Positions 12,222-20,214 of a DNA stretch of 64,000 bases are shown here, in pieces. The stretch is taken from positions 1 to 64,000 of the forward strand of contig JAEWFF010000069.1 in NCBI GenBank assembly GCA_023388965.1. The letters run 5' to 3'. Each line of letters begins with the position of its first letter. Position 1 is the first letter of the stretch. The position numbers and the translations under genes are program-made. Source of the DNA: Pseudomonadota bacterium (lineage in GTDB: Bacteria; Pseudomonadota; Alphaproteobacteria; Rhizobiales; Methylopilaceae). The notes under the pieces were generated by a model, which was not told the origin of the DNA, did not search any database, and was given only the letters and a program-made list of their open reading frames with translations.

Positions 12222-13109
12222 ATGAAAAGCTCCGCCCCGCCATCCGCATTGTTCGCCTATGGGGCGCCGCTCGCCTTCGTCGTTCTGTGGTCGTCGGGCT
12301 TCATCGTCGCCCGCCTTGTCGCGCCCCATGCCGATCCGCTGACCTTCCTGACGGCGCGCTATGCCGCCGCCATCGCCTTCCTTCTGGTTCTGGCGGTCGC
12401 TTCCGGCGCGCCATGGCCGTCATCGCGGCGCGAAGTGGGCTCGAACATCGTGTCCGGCATTCTCTTGCACGGGATCTATCTCGGCGGCGTGTTCTGGTCG
12501 GTGAAGCACGGGCTTCCGGCCGGGATCGCGGGCCTTTTCTCCGGCCTTCAGCCGCTGGTCACGGCGCTGGTGGCCAAGCCCCTGCTCGGCGAGCAGGTCG
12601 GCTTCCGGCGCTGGATCGGCATCGTGCTCGGCTTCGGCGGCGCGGCGCTCGTCCTGTCGCCGAAACTCGGCTCGGGCGAGGATGCCATTCCGGGCATCGC
12701 GCTCGCGGTGGCGGCGATTGCCTTTGCCGGGTTCACCGCCGGCACGATCTGGCAGAAGCGCACCGGGGCGCGGATGGATCTGCGCACCGGCAATGTCGTC
12801 CAGTTCACCGCGGCTCTCGTGCCGACCGCGCTGCTGGCGCTGGTGCTGGAAGACGGCCGGTTCGACATGACCGCCGAATTGTTCATCGGTCTGTTCTGGG
12901 CGGTGGCGGGATTGTCCATCGGCGCCATCATGCTGCTGCTAGTGCTCATCAAGCGCGGCGCGGTCGTACAGACGGCGAGCCTGCTCTATCTCGTGCCGCC
13001 CGTCACCGCGCTGATGGCCTGGATCGGCTTCGGCGAGACGATGAATCTGGTGCAGATCGGCGGCATGGCGGTTGCCGCTTTCGGTGTGGCGCTGGCGACC
13101 CGGCAGTAG
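12222..13109 (+). CDS. EamA/DMT-family transporter
   Basis: 295 aa with ten predicted hydrophobic segments in two tandem EamA halves. The first starts at LAFVVLWSSGFIVARLVAP and the second near IAFAGFTAGTIWQKRTGARM. EamA proteins export metabolites or amino acids across the inner membrane; the substrate is not identifiable. The gene is divergent from rnpB with about 107 bp between, which must hold both promoters. Confidence 0.88.
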   Translation: MKSSAPPSALFAYGAPLAFVVLWSSGFIVARLVAPHADPLTFLTARYAAAIAFLLVLAVASGAPWPSSRREVGSNIVSGILLHGIYLGGVFWSVKHGLPAGIAGLFSGLQPLVTALVAKPLLGEQVGFRRWIGIVLGFGGAALVLSPKLGSGEDAIPGIALAVAAIAFAGFTAGTIWQKRTGARMDLRTGNVVQFTAALVPTALLALVLEDGRFDMTAELFIGLFWAVAGLSIGAIMLLLVLIKRGAVVQTASLLYLVPPVTALMAWIGFGETMNLVQIGGMAVAAFGVALATRQ

Positions 13110-13112
13110 TTT

Positions 13113-13316
13113 CCTCTCCCGCTTGCGGGAGAGGACGACTCGACGCCAGGAGGCGTCGAGCGAGGTGAGGGGAGAGCGCGGGTTCGGAGTCTATCTGTTT
13201 CCCCTCACCCGGCGACCGCTCCGCGGTCTGCCGACCTCTCCCGAGCCAAGTCGAGTGTTCTCGACTTGGCCACTTTATAGCTGAACCCGGCAACAGCCGG
13301 CTTCAGACGGGAGAGG
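13113..13316. repeat. Family-A repeat, copy A2, with a C element nested in its right hairpin loop
   Basis: Left terminal hairpin CCTCTCCCGC/GCGGGAGAGG; side hairpin with arms CTCGACGCC/GGCGTCGAG; GGTGAGGGG; spacer; CCCCTCACC; short side hairpin GACCGCTCCGCGGTC. In the right terminal hairpin the arms CCTCTCCCG (13234-13242) and CGGGAGAGG (13308-13316) are separated by about 65 nt. That insert contains two more hairpins, GCCAAGTCGAG/CTCGACTTGGC and CTGAACCCGG/CCGGCTTCAG. The insert is a copy of element C. The repeat fills the gap between the convergent EamA and transglycosylase genes. Confidence 0.85.
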
Positions 13317-13321
13317 TGTCC

Positions 13322-13942
13322 TTACGACTTCTCGCCGTCGATGCTGGCGACCTGGGTTCCGCGACCCCAGGCGGGGACGCTCTGCGCCATGTATTTCTTC
13401 ACCTTGCCGCAATAGACGGAGCCGGCTTTCGTGACGCCGCGCACGCCATGGCCGCCCTGATATTTGGAGACGGTGCGGCAGTAATCGCCGCCGGCCTGGC
13501 GATAGGCTTCGCCGAGATAGCGCATGCCGTAATCGAGATTGGTGGCGGGGTTGTAGAGCGCCTTGCGCGAGCCGGAATAGCCCATGCCCTTGGCGGTGCG
13601 GTAGCCGATCTGCATGAGGCCGATATAGCCGCCCTTGCCGGTGGCGTTGGCTCGGTAGCGGCTCTCGACCATGACGACGCCATGGGCAAGATCGTAGGGC
13701 ACGCCGTGCCGGGCGGCGTAATGCCGGACCATGGAATCGAGGCCGCTGCCGCGCGGAACCTCATTGCGGACCTCGCCGTTCACCGAGGAGCGCCCTTCCT
13801 TCAGGGCCGCGGGTTCCACGGTGGAAGCGCTGCCGCTCGTGCGCGCAGCCTCGTTCTGAAGAAACTCGATCGGGCTTTCTGCGAAAGCCGGGGCGGACAG
13901 GCAGGCAGCTGCAAGCGTGCCCGCAAGGAGAACTCGGATCAT
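13322..13942 (-). CDS. Lytic transglycosylase, SLT domain
   Basis: 206 aa. A signal peptide (MIRVLLAGTLAAACLSAPAFA) precedes a linker and an SLT domain from about residue 70. The catalytic Glu is probably E93 in MVESRY, and the family motif GLMQI lies near 108-112. The enzyme should cleave the MurNAc-GlcNAc bond of periplasmic peptidoglycan, forming 1,6-anhydroMurNAc. It is small, resembling the VirB1-like/EtgA-like class, but no secretion genes are nearby. The AmpD-like amidase upstream on the same strand may act on its products. Confidence 0.92.
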   Translation of the reverse strand: MIRVLLAGTLAAACLSAPAFAESPIEFLQNEAARTSGSASTVEPAALKEGRSSVNGEVRNEVPRGSGLDSMVRHYAARHGVPYDLAHGVVMVESRYRANATGKGGYIGLMQIGYRTAKGMGYSGSRKALYNPATNLDYGMRYLGEAYRQAGGDYCRTVSKYQGGHGVRGVTKAGSVYCGKVKKYMAQSVPAWGRGTQVASIDGEKS

Positions 13943-14064
13943 CGGAAAAACCCTCGAATCGAAATCGAAGCGACGGCATTGGCCGAAGAATCGGGCCTCG
14001 ATTAGAGGCTAATCGGGCCGGAAGCTGGAGATATTCAGGCTATTCGCGGGCAATAACTTAACGC

Positions 14065-14829
14065 TTATACTTTAGGTAAAGCCTTCAGAAGGCGCCGCAG
14101 GGTCGCGATTGTCGATGGATCGACAGCGCCGTCGATCTTTTCCGGCCGGAAATGACGCTGGAATGCGGTGACGACGGCCTTGGTCTGGGCGTCGAATGTG
14201 CCGCTGATCTCGATGCCGTAGCCATACATCGCAAACAGGGACTGGATGGCCTCGACGGGCTCGCCGCTATCGCCTTCGAAAAAGCTGTCATCGCCTTCGG
14301 TCGTCAGCGGCGCAGGCTTCTGCCAATGGCCGAGTTTCTGCGCGGCGAGCCGGTCCCACGGGAATTTCTCGCCGGGATCGTCCTTGCGGCGCGGCGCGAC
14401 ATCGGAATGCGCCAGCACACGGTGGCGCGGGATGAGATGGCGCTCGCAGATATCGAGCCCGAGCCGGATCACGGCGTCGATCTGGGCGTCGGGAAAATCG
14501 CGATAGCCGTGCTCATGCCCGGGATTGTGGATTTCGATGCCGACGGAGCGCGAATTGATGTCCGTTTCGTCGTCCCAGGCCGACAGGCCGGCATGCCAGG
14601 CGCGGCGCCGCTCCGGCACCATCTGCACGATCCGGCCGTCTTCATGGACGAGGTAATGACACGACACCTTGCTCTCGGGATCGCAGAGCCGGGCGACGGC
14701 CTCGTCCGCGTTCTTCATGCCGGTGTAGTGCAGAAGCAGGATGTCGATTGCGGTGTCTTCGTCGCGCGTATCGTGATTGGGCGAGGGGGCGACGGATGTG
14801 ACGTGCGGGCTGTCGGGATGGAAAGTCAT
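14065..14829 (-). CDS. N-acetylmuramoyl-L-alanine amidase, AmpD-like with C-terminal PG-binding domain
   Basis: 254 aa. An Amidase_2 domain (residues about 25-165) carries the zinc ligands H34 (LLLHYTG), H141 (LAHSDVAP) and probably D151. A peptidoglycan-binding-1 domain (about 185-250, QSLFAMYGYGIEISGTFDAQTKAVVTAFQ) ends the protein. There is no signal peptide, consistent with a cytosolic AmpD-type enzyme that recycles 1,6-anhydro-muropeptides. The ATG at 14829 gives the normal N-terminus; a longer in-frame extension upstream overlaps the neighbouring divergent gene and looks spurious. Confidence 0.9.
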   Translation of the reverse strand: MTFHPDSPHVTSVAPSPNHDTRDEDTAIDILLLHYTGMKNADEAVARLCDPESKVSCHYLVHEDGRIVQMVPERRRAWHAGLSAWDDETDINSRSVGIEIHNPGHEHGYRDFPDAQIDAVIRLGLDICERHLIPRHRVLAHSDVAPRRKDDPGEKFPWDRLAAQKLGHWQKPAPLTTEGDDSFFEGDSGEPVEAIQSLFAMYGYGIEISGTFDAQTKAVVTAFQRHFRPEKIDGAVDPSTIATLRRLLKALPKV

Positions 14830-14920
14830 GGGCCAGCGGTGCCACAGCGCGCGCGCGCGGGCAATGGCGGGAACCGGAATGCGTCTGGTTCGTTGAGTGG
14901 ATGTAGCCCGGAGGCACGCC

Positions 14921-15418
14921 ATGACCCCAAACACGCCGCTGCTCGCAGCCCTGTTTCTGGCGGGCTCTTCCGCCCTGGCGCTTGCGCAGACAACCAGTCT
15001 CGGAACGTCGTCCGGGACTTCGCAGGCTCCGCGCGCGCTCGGCACATCGTCGACGATGACGGAAACGCCCGCGCCCGCTTCCCCGTCCACCCCGGACCCC
15101 GCCAATGCGCCGAACGCGCAGGTGCCGCACAGTGCCGCCACCCTGCCGGGCGGCGGCGGTGATGTGCCGGTGACATCGAGCCCGGGCGCGGAGACGGCGG
15201 TTCCGCTCTATGGCGCGAAGGACGCGTCGGGGCCGATCGCCGAAGCCGCGGAACGCTCGCGCGCCGGCGATTGCGACGGACAGGGCTCGCGCAACACGCT
15301 CGGTTCGGGAACCAGCAGCGCGCAGACGATGAACCGCAACTGCGCCGAAGCCTATCTCGGCACCAAGCCGATCATGGGCGGGTCGGGCGTCATCGACGTC
15401 CGCGATACTGGACGCTAG
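14921..15418 (+). CDS. Secreted protein of unknown function
   Basis: 165 aa. The start ATG at 14921 has GGAGG about 6 nt upstream and gives a clean signal peptide (MTPNTPLLAALFLAGSSALALA). The mature part begins with a Ser/Thr/Pro/Gly-rich disordered segment of about 90 residues. It is followed by a short conserved-looking region with two Cys (SRAGDCDGQGSRN and MNRNCAEAYLGTKP). I do not recognise the family. It overlaps the 3' end of the convergent extensin-like gene by 4 bp. Confidence 0.72.
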   Translation: MTPNTPLLAALFLAGSSALALAQTTSLGTSSGTSQAPRALGTSSTMTETPAPASPSTPDPANAPNAQVPHSAATLPGGGGDVPVTSSPGAETAVPLYGAKDASGPIAEAAERSRAGDCDGQGSRNTLGSGTSSAQTMNRNCAEAYLGTKPIMGGSGVIDVRDTGR

Positions 15419-16224
15419 CGCGGAGAAACGTAAGGCGTAGGGACGCGCGCAATCGGCCAGCGCGGCTCGTCGGTGTAGGACATCGGCGGCACATCGTAAC
15501 CCGGCTGGCCGGACGGGTAGAATTGCGGCGGCGGCACGCTCGGCACGTTCTGCGGGCGTGGATTGCAATAGGCGCGCCCGCTTTTGTGCCGCGCCAGATC
15601 CACATGGAAATGATCTTCGTGAAAGCCGTCCGAGCCCGGGCCGAGCACGGTCCGGAACGTGCCGCAGGCGCCGCTTTGGACCTGACGCAGGAAGGCCTGA
15701 TCGTGCGGCGTGCCGCGATACCAGTGCGAGCGGATATCCACCTCGCGCCCATCGGCAAGATAGAACGCCTTGATGTCGAGCGCGTTGCCGAAGGAATGTT
15801 CGGAAAGCTTCGCGCCCGGTCTGTTGTTACGGGTGCGGCAGCCATAGGACGCGATGTTCTTCAGCCCGACGACCGGCTGGCCGTAATTGGCATAGGCGGC
15901 GGGCTGCACCACTTCATGGAGCCATTTGTTCAGCGCCCAGTTCATCGGGCAGCCGAGCCGCGCCGCTGGCTTGATCTCGACCTGGCCGCCGGCAAGGGCC
16001 GCGACCTTGAACGGGTTTTCGAGGCCGCAGACGCCCTTCTGGCGGATCGAGGGCAGGGGCTCGGCAAAGGGCGTGGGCTGCAGGCCGCCATCGCGCAGGC
16101 AGCGCGCTTCCTCGGCATCGCGCCACGGCTCGCGGTCCGGCCCGAACAGATCGAGCCTTCCGCAGGCCGTCGCGAACGCGCACAAAGCGACGACGATGAG
16201 ACCATACGCAACACGGGTCTTCAT
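15415..16224 (-). CDS. Extensin-like C-terminal domain lipoprotein
   Basis: About 269 aa. The start at 16224 gives a lipoprotein-type signal (LCAFATAC). The extensin-like domain spans the second half, with MNWALNKWLHEVVQPAAY, the ASYGCRTRNN segment, SEHSFGNALDIKAF and the Cys at QSGACGTFRT. Its SEHSFGNALDI and FHEDHFHVD segments resemble LAS/M15-type zinc peptidases with His and Asp ligands, so action on peptidoglycan cross-links is plausible but inferred. It is divergent from the alpha/beta hydrolase, 60 bp away. Confidence 0.87.
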   Translation of the reverse strand: MKTRVAYGLIVVALCAFATACGRLDLFGPDREPWRDAEEARCLRDGGLQPTPFAEPLPSIRQKGVCGLENPFKVAALAGGQVEIKPAARLGCPMNWALNKWLHEVVQPAAYANYGQPVVGLKNIASYGCRTRNNRPGAKLSEHSFGNALDIKAFYLADGREVDIRSHWYRGTPHDQAFLRQVQSGACGTFRTVLGPGSDGFHEDHFHVDLARHKSGRAYCNPRPQNVPSVPPPQFYPSGQPGYDVPPMSYTDEPRWPIARVPTPYVSPR

Positions 16225-16284
16225 GGGGCGCGACAATGCCGTCTATTCTGTTAAGGGGGCGTTGACGCTGGCGGAGGGGGGCGG

Positions 16285-17253
16285 ATGAGACAGGATTGCC
16301 TTCGCGCGGGTGCGCTGGCGCTCGTTGGGCTTGTCTGGGGAATATCGGCCGCGATGGGACAGATGACGGATATCGGGATTGCAGGTCCGGAAGGGCCGCT
16401 GCGCGGCACCTATCTCGCGCCGGAAGGAGCGAAGGCGGCGGCCGTCATCGTGCCCGGTTCCGGCCCGACGGACCGCGACGGCAACAACCCGCTCGGCGTC
16501 AGCGCCGCGCCCTACCGGCTTCTGGCCGAGGCGCTGGCGGAGCGCGGCATTGCGAGTGTACGCATCGACAAGCGCGGAATGTTCGGCAGTGCGGGCGCTA
16601 TTCCCGACGCCAATGCGGTGACAATCGCCGATTACGCCGCCGATGTGCGTGCATGGGCCGGTGAGCTTCGCGCGCGCAGCGGCCTGCAATGTGTCTTCCT
16701 GCTCGGCCATAGCGAGGGTGCGCTGGTTGCGTCCGTGGCGGCCGGGCAAAGCGAGGGCGTGTGCGGACTTGTTCTCGTGTCAGGCATGGGCCGCAACATG
16801 GCCGATGTCCTCAGCGCGCAGATCGAGGCGGCGGTGCCGCAGCCGGCGATCCGGGACGAGGTGCTGGGTGTGCTGGACGAATTGCGCGCCGAGCGTCGCG
16901 TGAATGCGGCCGACATGCCGCTTGCCGCGCAGCCGCTGTTCCCGCCGCAGGTGCAGGGCTTCGTCATGGATGTCATGACATACGATCTGCCCGCTTTGCT
17001 GCGTGCCTATGCCGGGCCGGTGCTCGTCGTGCACGGCGATGCCGATATTCAGGTGACGGCGGAAGATGCCGAGCGCCTGTCGTCAGCGCGGCCCGGCATC
17101 GGGCTGAAACGCCTTTCAGGCGTCAATCATGTGCTGAAAGAGGCGTCCGCGGACGATCGCGCGGAGAACATCGCGACCTATGCCGATCCCGATCTGCCGC
17201 TCGCGCCCGGCGTGGCCGATGCCATTGCCGGGTTCATGCTCGAGCGGCGTTGA
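16285..17253 (+). CDS. Exported alpha/beta hydrolase
   Basis: 322 aa. An N-terminal signal (MRQDCLRAGALALVGLVWGISAAMG) precedes an alpha/beta-hydrolase fold. The nucleophile is probably S143 in GHSEG, the acid Asp in VVHGDADIQVT near residue 250, and the His in SGVNHVLKEA near 277. The oxyanion loop PGSGPTDRDGNNP is typical of YqiA/BAAT-like hydrolases. The substrate is unknown and the site is periplasmic if the signal works. Confidence 0.88.
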   Translation: MRQDCLRAGALALVGLVWGISAAMGQMTDIGIAGPEGPLRGTYLAPEGAKAAAVIVPGSGPTDRDGNNPLGVSAAPYRLLAEALAERGIASVRIDKRGMFGSAGAIPDANAVTIADYAADVRAWAGELRARSGLQCVFLLGHSEGALVASVAAGQSEGVCGLVLVSGMGRNMADVLSAQIEAAVPQPAIRDEVLGVLDELRAERRVNAADMPLAAQPLFPPQVQGFVMDVMTYDLPALLRAYAGPVLVVHGDADIQVTAEDAERLSSARPGIGLKRLSGVNHVLKEASADDRAENIATYADPDLPLAPGVADAIAGFMLERR

Positions 17254-17273
17254 TGTTTCCCGGACCGCGTGCG

Positions 17274-17335
17274 CTGAACTCGGGCCTGCCCGAGTTCAGA
17301 TTTCAGAATCCCAACCCGGCAACAGCCGGGTTGGG
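17274..17335. repeat. Free-standing element C (two hairpins)
   Basis: Two perfect hairpins separated by ATTTCAGAAT. The first has arms CTGAACTCGGGC/GCCCGAGTTCAG (17274-17299); the second has arms CCCAACCCGGC/GCCGGGTTGGG with an AACA loop (17310-17335). The same hairpin-spacer-hairpin design, with AACA or TGTT loops, is found nested inside family-A copies A2 and A5. Confidence 0.75.
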
Positions 17336-17337
17336 CG

Positions 17338-17460
17338 CAGCGCGTGATCCGGGGTCCAGCGCAAGAAGAGCGGCGCAGCCGCCCATTGGGAGCGCCTTCG
17401 GCGCGATTCACTCCTGGGTCCCGGATCGGCGCTCGGCTTCGCCTCGCTTGTCCGGGACAC
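17338..17460. repeat. Family-B-related repeat copy
   Basis: It starts with GATCCGGGGTCC and ends with TGGGTCCCGGATC, a GC-rich hairpin (GCTCGGCTTCGCCTCGC) and TGTCCGGGACAC. The right end matches the TGGGTCCCGG...CCGGGACA half of family B; the left half is more divergent. It lies between the convergent hydrolase and YqeY-like genes, and no gene is visible in this gap. Confidence 0.6.
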
Positions 17461-17464
17461 GCGT

Positions 17465-17920
17465 TCAGCTCAAAACCGCCTTCACGACCCCGTTGGCCTT
17501 GCCGAAATCCATCGTGCCGGGATAGCGCGCCTTCAGCTCGCCCATGACCTTGCCCATGTCCTTCAGGCCCGAGGCGCCGAGCTCGGCGACCACGGTCTCA
17601 ATGGCGGCCTTCGTCTCGGCCTCGTCCATCTGCTTGGGCATGAAGCTCTGGATGTGGCCGATCTCCTCGCGCTCCTGCGCGGCGAGTTCGGGACGAGCAT
17701 TATCCTCGTAGATCTTCGCCGATTCCTGGCGCTGCTTGACCATCTTCTGGAACAGCTGAAGCAGTTCCTCGTCCGACAGCGGGTCCTTGCCGTTGCCGCG
17801 CGCCTCGATGTCGCGATCCTTGATGGCGGCGTTGATAAGCCGCATCGTCGCCAGCCGGCATTTATCGCCCGCTTTCATGGCGTCTTTCAGGGCGGCGTTG
17901 ATGTCCTCGCGAAGAGGCAT
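17465..17920 (-). CDS. GatB/YqeY domain protein
   Basis: 151 aa, full length for the family. It shows the typical MPLREDINAALKDAMKAGDKCRLATMRLINAAIKDR opening and the helical tail ending MDFGKANGVVKAVLS. The fold matches the C-terminal tRNA-binding domain of GatB, so a tRNA-related role has been proposed, but the function is not established. It is divergent from carA by 107 bp. Confidence 0.92.
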   Translation of the reverse strand: MPLREDINAALKDAMKAGDKCRLATMRLINAAIKDRDIEARGNGKDPLSDEELLQLFQKMVKQRQESAKIYEDNARPELAAQEREEIGHIQSFMPKQMDEAETKAAIETVVAELGASGLKDMGKVMGELKARYPGTMDFGKANGVVKAVLS

Positions 17921-18027
17921 GGCGGTTTTGCTCCGGAGAATAGGGGTGTGATGTTGACCGGGACGCGGCCGAGCCTTAGCTAGCCATTCTGACCCGCGTA
18001 TTTTCGCGCGCCAGACCTAAGGCAGAC

Positions 18028-19227
18028 ATGACGACCGAACAAGCCCCCCGGGGAACCGGAGAAGCCTGGGCCGAACCCAGGCCGACCGCTTTATTGGTGC
18101 TGGCCGACGGCACAATCATCGAAGGGCAGGGCATCGGAGCCGAAACGCAGGCCACCGGCGAAGTCTGCTTCAACACGGCGATGACGGGCTATCAGGAAAT
18201 CCTGACCGACCCGTCCTATGCCGGCCAGATCATCACCTTCACCTTCCCGCATATCGGCAATGTCGGCGTCAACGACGACGATATCGAGACGGTCAGCCTC
18301 GCCGCGCCTTCGGGCGTGCGGGGCGCGGTGCTTGCCGCGCCGATCACCGAGCCGTCGAACTGGCGCGCCAGCCGTGACCTCGACGTCTGGCTCAAGGCGC
18401 GCGGCATTCCCGGCATCACCGGCGTCGATACGCGCGCGCTGACGGCTCTGATCCGCGAAAAGGGCATGCCGAACGCGGTCATCGCGCACAATGCCGAGGG
18501 CCGGTTCGATGTGGCGGCGCTGCGCGAAGCGGCCGCCGCCATTCCGAGCATGGAGGGCGTCGATCTCGTGCCGGGCGTGACGAGCGCGCAGCACCTGACC
18601 TGGACGCAGACCGGCTGGAACTTCGAGAGTGGTTACGGCGAAGCGGGCGAGGGCAAGCGCCGTGTGGTTGCCGTCGACTACGGCGCCAAGCGCAACATCC
18701 TGCGCCAGCTCGCGCAGCAGGACATGCATGTCATCGTCGTGCCCGCGACCGCGACGGCGGACGATATTCTGGCGCTGAAGCCGGACGGCGTGTTCCTCTC
18801 GAACGGCCCCGGCGATCCGGCGGCGACCGGTGAATATGCGGTGCCGGTCATCCGCGCCGTGCTCGACAGGAAGATCCCGACCTTCGGCATCTGCCTCGGC
18901 CACCAGCTTCTCGGCCTCGCCATCGGCGCGAAGACGACGAAGATGCATCAGGGCCATCACGGCGCGAACCATCCGGTGAAGGACAATACGACCGGCAAGG
19001 TCGAGATCACGTCGATGAACCACGGTTTTGCGGTCGACCGCGAGACGCTGCCGGACAATGCGCAGGAAACGCATGTCTCGCTGTTCGACGGGTCGAATTG
19101 CGGCATCGAGCTCACCGACCGCCCGGCGTTTTCAGTGCAGTACCATCCGGAAGCGAGCCCCGGCCCGCAGGACAGTCATTATCTGTTCAAACGGTTCGCG
19201 GATTTGATCGATGGGGTAGGGAAGTAG
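18028..19227 (+). CDS. carA: Carbamoyl-phosphate synthase small subunit
   Basis: 399 aa. This is the glutaminase partner of CarB, supplying ammonia from glutamine. The N-terminal CPSase_sm_chain domain (TGEVCFNTAMTGYQEILTDPSYAGQ) is followed by a class-I glutamine amidotransferase domain. The nucleophile is about C289 in TFGICLGHQLL, with H373 and E375 in QYHPEASPGP. An N-terminal extension of about 15 residues precedes the usual start. A family-A repeat begins 3 bp after the stop codon. Confidence 0.97.
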   Translation: MTTEQAPRGTGEAWAEPRPTALLVLADGTIIEGQGIGAETQATGEVCFNTAMTGYQEILTDPSYAGQIITFTFPHIGNVGVNDDDIETVSLAAPSGVRGAVLAAPITEPSNWRASRDLDVWLKARGIPGITGVDTRALTALIREKGMPNAVIAHNAEGRFDVAALREAAAAIPSMEGVDLVPGVTSAQHLTWTQTGWNFESGYGEAGEGKRRVVAVDYGAKRNILRQLAQQDMHVIVVPATATADDILALKPDGVFLSNGPGDPAATGEYAVPVIRAVLDRKIPTFGICLGHQLLGLAIGAKTTKMHQGHHGANHPVKDNTTGKVEITSMNHGFAVDRETLPDNAQETHVSLFDGSNCGIELTDRPAFSVQYHPEASPGPQDSHYLFKRFADLIDGVGK

Positions 19228-19230
19228 TTA

Positions 19231-19375
19231 CCCTCTCCCCTTGAGGGAGAGGGCCGAGACGCGCCGACGGCGCGTCCGGGGTGAGGGGTATGAATTGACA
19301 GGCGCTTCGCGCGGCCCCTCATCCGCGCTCGCATGCTGCGCATGCGAGTCGTCCTTCTCCCTCAAGGGGAGAAGG
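19231..19375. repeat. Family-A composite palindromic repeat, copy A3
   Basis: Terminal hairpin CCTCTCCCCTTGAGGGAGAGG, side hairpin with arms ACGCGCC/GGCGCGT, GGGTGAGGGG, a spacer of about 26 nt, CCCCTCATC, side hairpin with arms CTCGCATG/CATGCGAG, and terminal hairpin CCTTCTCCC/GGGGAGAAGG. The right end has paired changes (CCTTCTCC with GGAGAAGG) that keep the helix. It sits between the convergent carA and nuclease genes. Confidence 0.83.
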
Positions 19376-19377
19376 AT

Positions 19378-19887
19378 TCACCCGCACCACGGCTCGCGCT
19401 TGCCGCCCCAGGGCCGGGCGAGGCCTTCGGACACCAATATGCCGCCGATGGACTGGCCGTCGCGCGCGATCACGCGCAATTTGCGGCCATACATGTCGCG
19501 GTCGCGCTCATAGGGCCTGATCTCGAACGGCCGGGCATTGAGAAGCGTGCGCAGGCGATGCGTCGCGCGTTCCCCGAGTTCCTTCTCGTAGGTACAGCGT
19601 GCCGGATGGGTTTCCGGCGCGTCGATATCCGCGATGCGGATCGATTCCCCCTCCAGATAGAAGGTGTCGCCGTCCATTACGCAATTGATGTGTGGAGGCC
19701 GGGCGCAGACGCCGAATGAGGGGGCAGCGACGCCGCGACCGGAGAGGAGGGGCGTTTCGCCCGCCGGCAGGCGCTCGTGTCCGCCAAGGGCGAAGAAGCC
19801 GGCCGCGAGCAGCGCCGCCAGCAGGATCGTTCCCGCATAAGGCAGCGGCCTGATCAATGAATGCCTGCGGGCAAGGTCGGTCGGCAT
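19378..19887 (-). CDS. Membrane-anchored thermonuclease-family (SNase) protein
   Basis: 169 aa. A transmembrane segment near residues 17-34 anchors a periplasmic SNase domain. Catalytic-type residues lie in VMDGDTFYLEG, RIADIDAPETH, the Glu/Arg of KELGERATHRL, and DMYGRKLR. The closing IGGILVSEGLARPWGG is diagnostic. It should cut DNA or RNA in a Ca2+-dependent manner if active. The gene is divergent from the dcw cluster. Confidence 0.9.
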   Translation of the reverse strand: MPTDLARRHSLIRPLPYAGTILLAALLAAGFFALGGHERLPAGETPLLSGRGVAAPSFGVCARPPHINCVMDGDTFYLEGESIRIADIDAPETHPARCTYEKELGERATHRLRTLLNARPFEIRPYERDRDMYGRKLRVIARDGQSIGGILVSEGLARPWGGKREPWCG

Positions 19888-19950
19888 CTCTTCGCCAAAG
19901 GTTCTGGGAGCCGGAAGTTGAGCCGGGGCGGGCTTAACATCGCGTTTTCA

Positions 19951-19965
19951 TGGGATCGCATGGGA
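19951..19965 (+). promoter_or_regulatory. Pair of TGGGA repeats (MraZ-type half-box)
   Basis: TGGGA at 19951-19955 and again at 19961-19965, exactly 10 bp apart with a 5-nt spacer. MraZ proteins are known to bind direct repeats of a TGGGN-like pentamer with 5-nt spacers near mraZ promoters. Two repeats is a short array. It lies about 120 bp upstream of the larger array and points in the opposite direction. Confidence 0.55.
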
Positions 19966-19987
19966 CGCGGCCATTTTCCTGCCAAAC

Positions 19988-20061
19988 ATGGTTAACGCGC
20001 ATTATTAATCAGTGGTTTAGCTGCCTTGCGGGGCAGTGTTCAGGGCCGTTGGAATGGTTAA
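19988..20061 (-). promoter_or_regulatory. Two CtrA-like TTAACCAT sites upstream of mraZ
   Basis: ATGGTTAA occurs at 19988-19995 and 20054-20061; on the minus strand each reads TTAACCAT, a half-site form reported for alphaproteobacterial CtrA. CtrA controls division genes in several alphaproteobacteria. The full TTAA-N7-TTAA form is not present, so this is a tentative call. Confidence 0.35.
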
Positions 20062-20078
20062 TTGTGGCTAAATATGGT

Positions 20079-20118
20079 TTGACCCCCATGCTATCCCATG
20101 CTATCCCAAATCATCCCT
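20079..20118 (+). promoter_or_regulatory. dcw promoter overlapped by a four-repeat MraZ box
   Basis: A candidate sigma-70 promoter: -35 TTGACC at 20079-20084, a 17-nt spacer, -10 TATCCC at 20102-20107. Over it lie four pentamers at exact 10-bp steps, read on the minus strand as TGGGG (20084-20088), TGGGA (20094-20098), TGGGA (20104-20108) and AGGGA (20114-20118). This phasing is what MraZ recognises, so binding should block polymerase and autoregulate the cluster. The rest of the 327-bp gap (19888-20214) shows no coding potential. Confidence 0.7.
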
Positions 20119-20214
20119 TGGAAGGCGTTTCGTCACGAGTAGCCAGGAGGCGGTCGGGGGACTGCCCGAAGGCATTGGCGAAGCGGTTGTCCCGAGGGCG
20201 GAGTCGAGGGTGCG

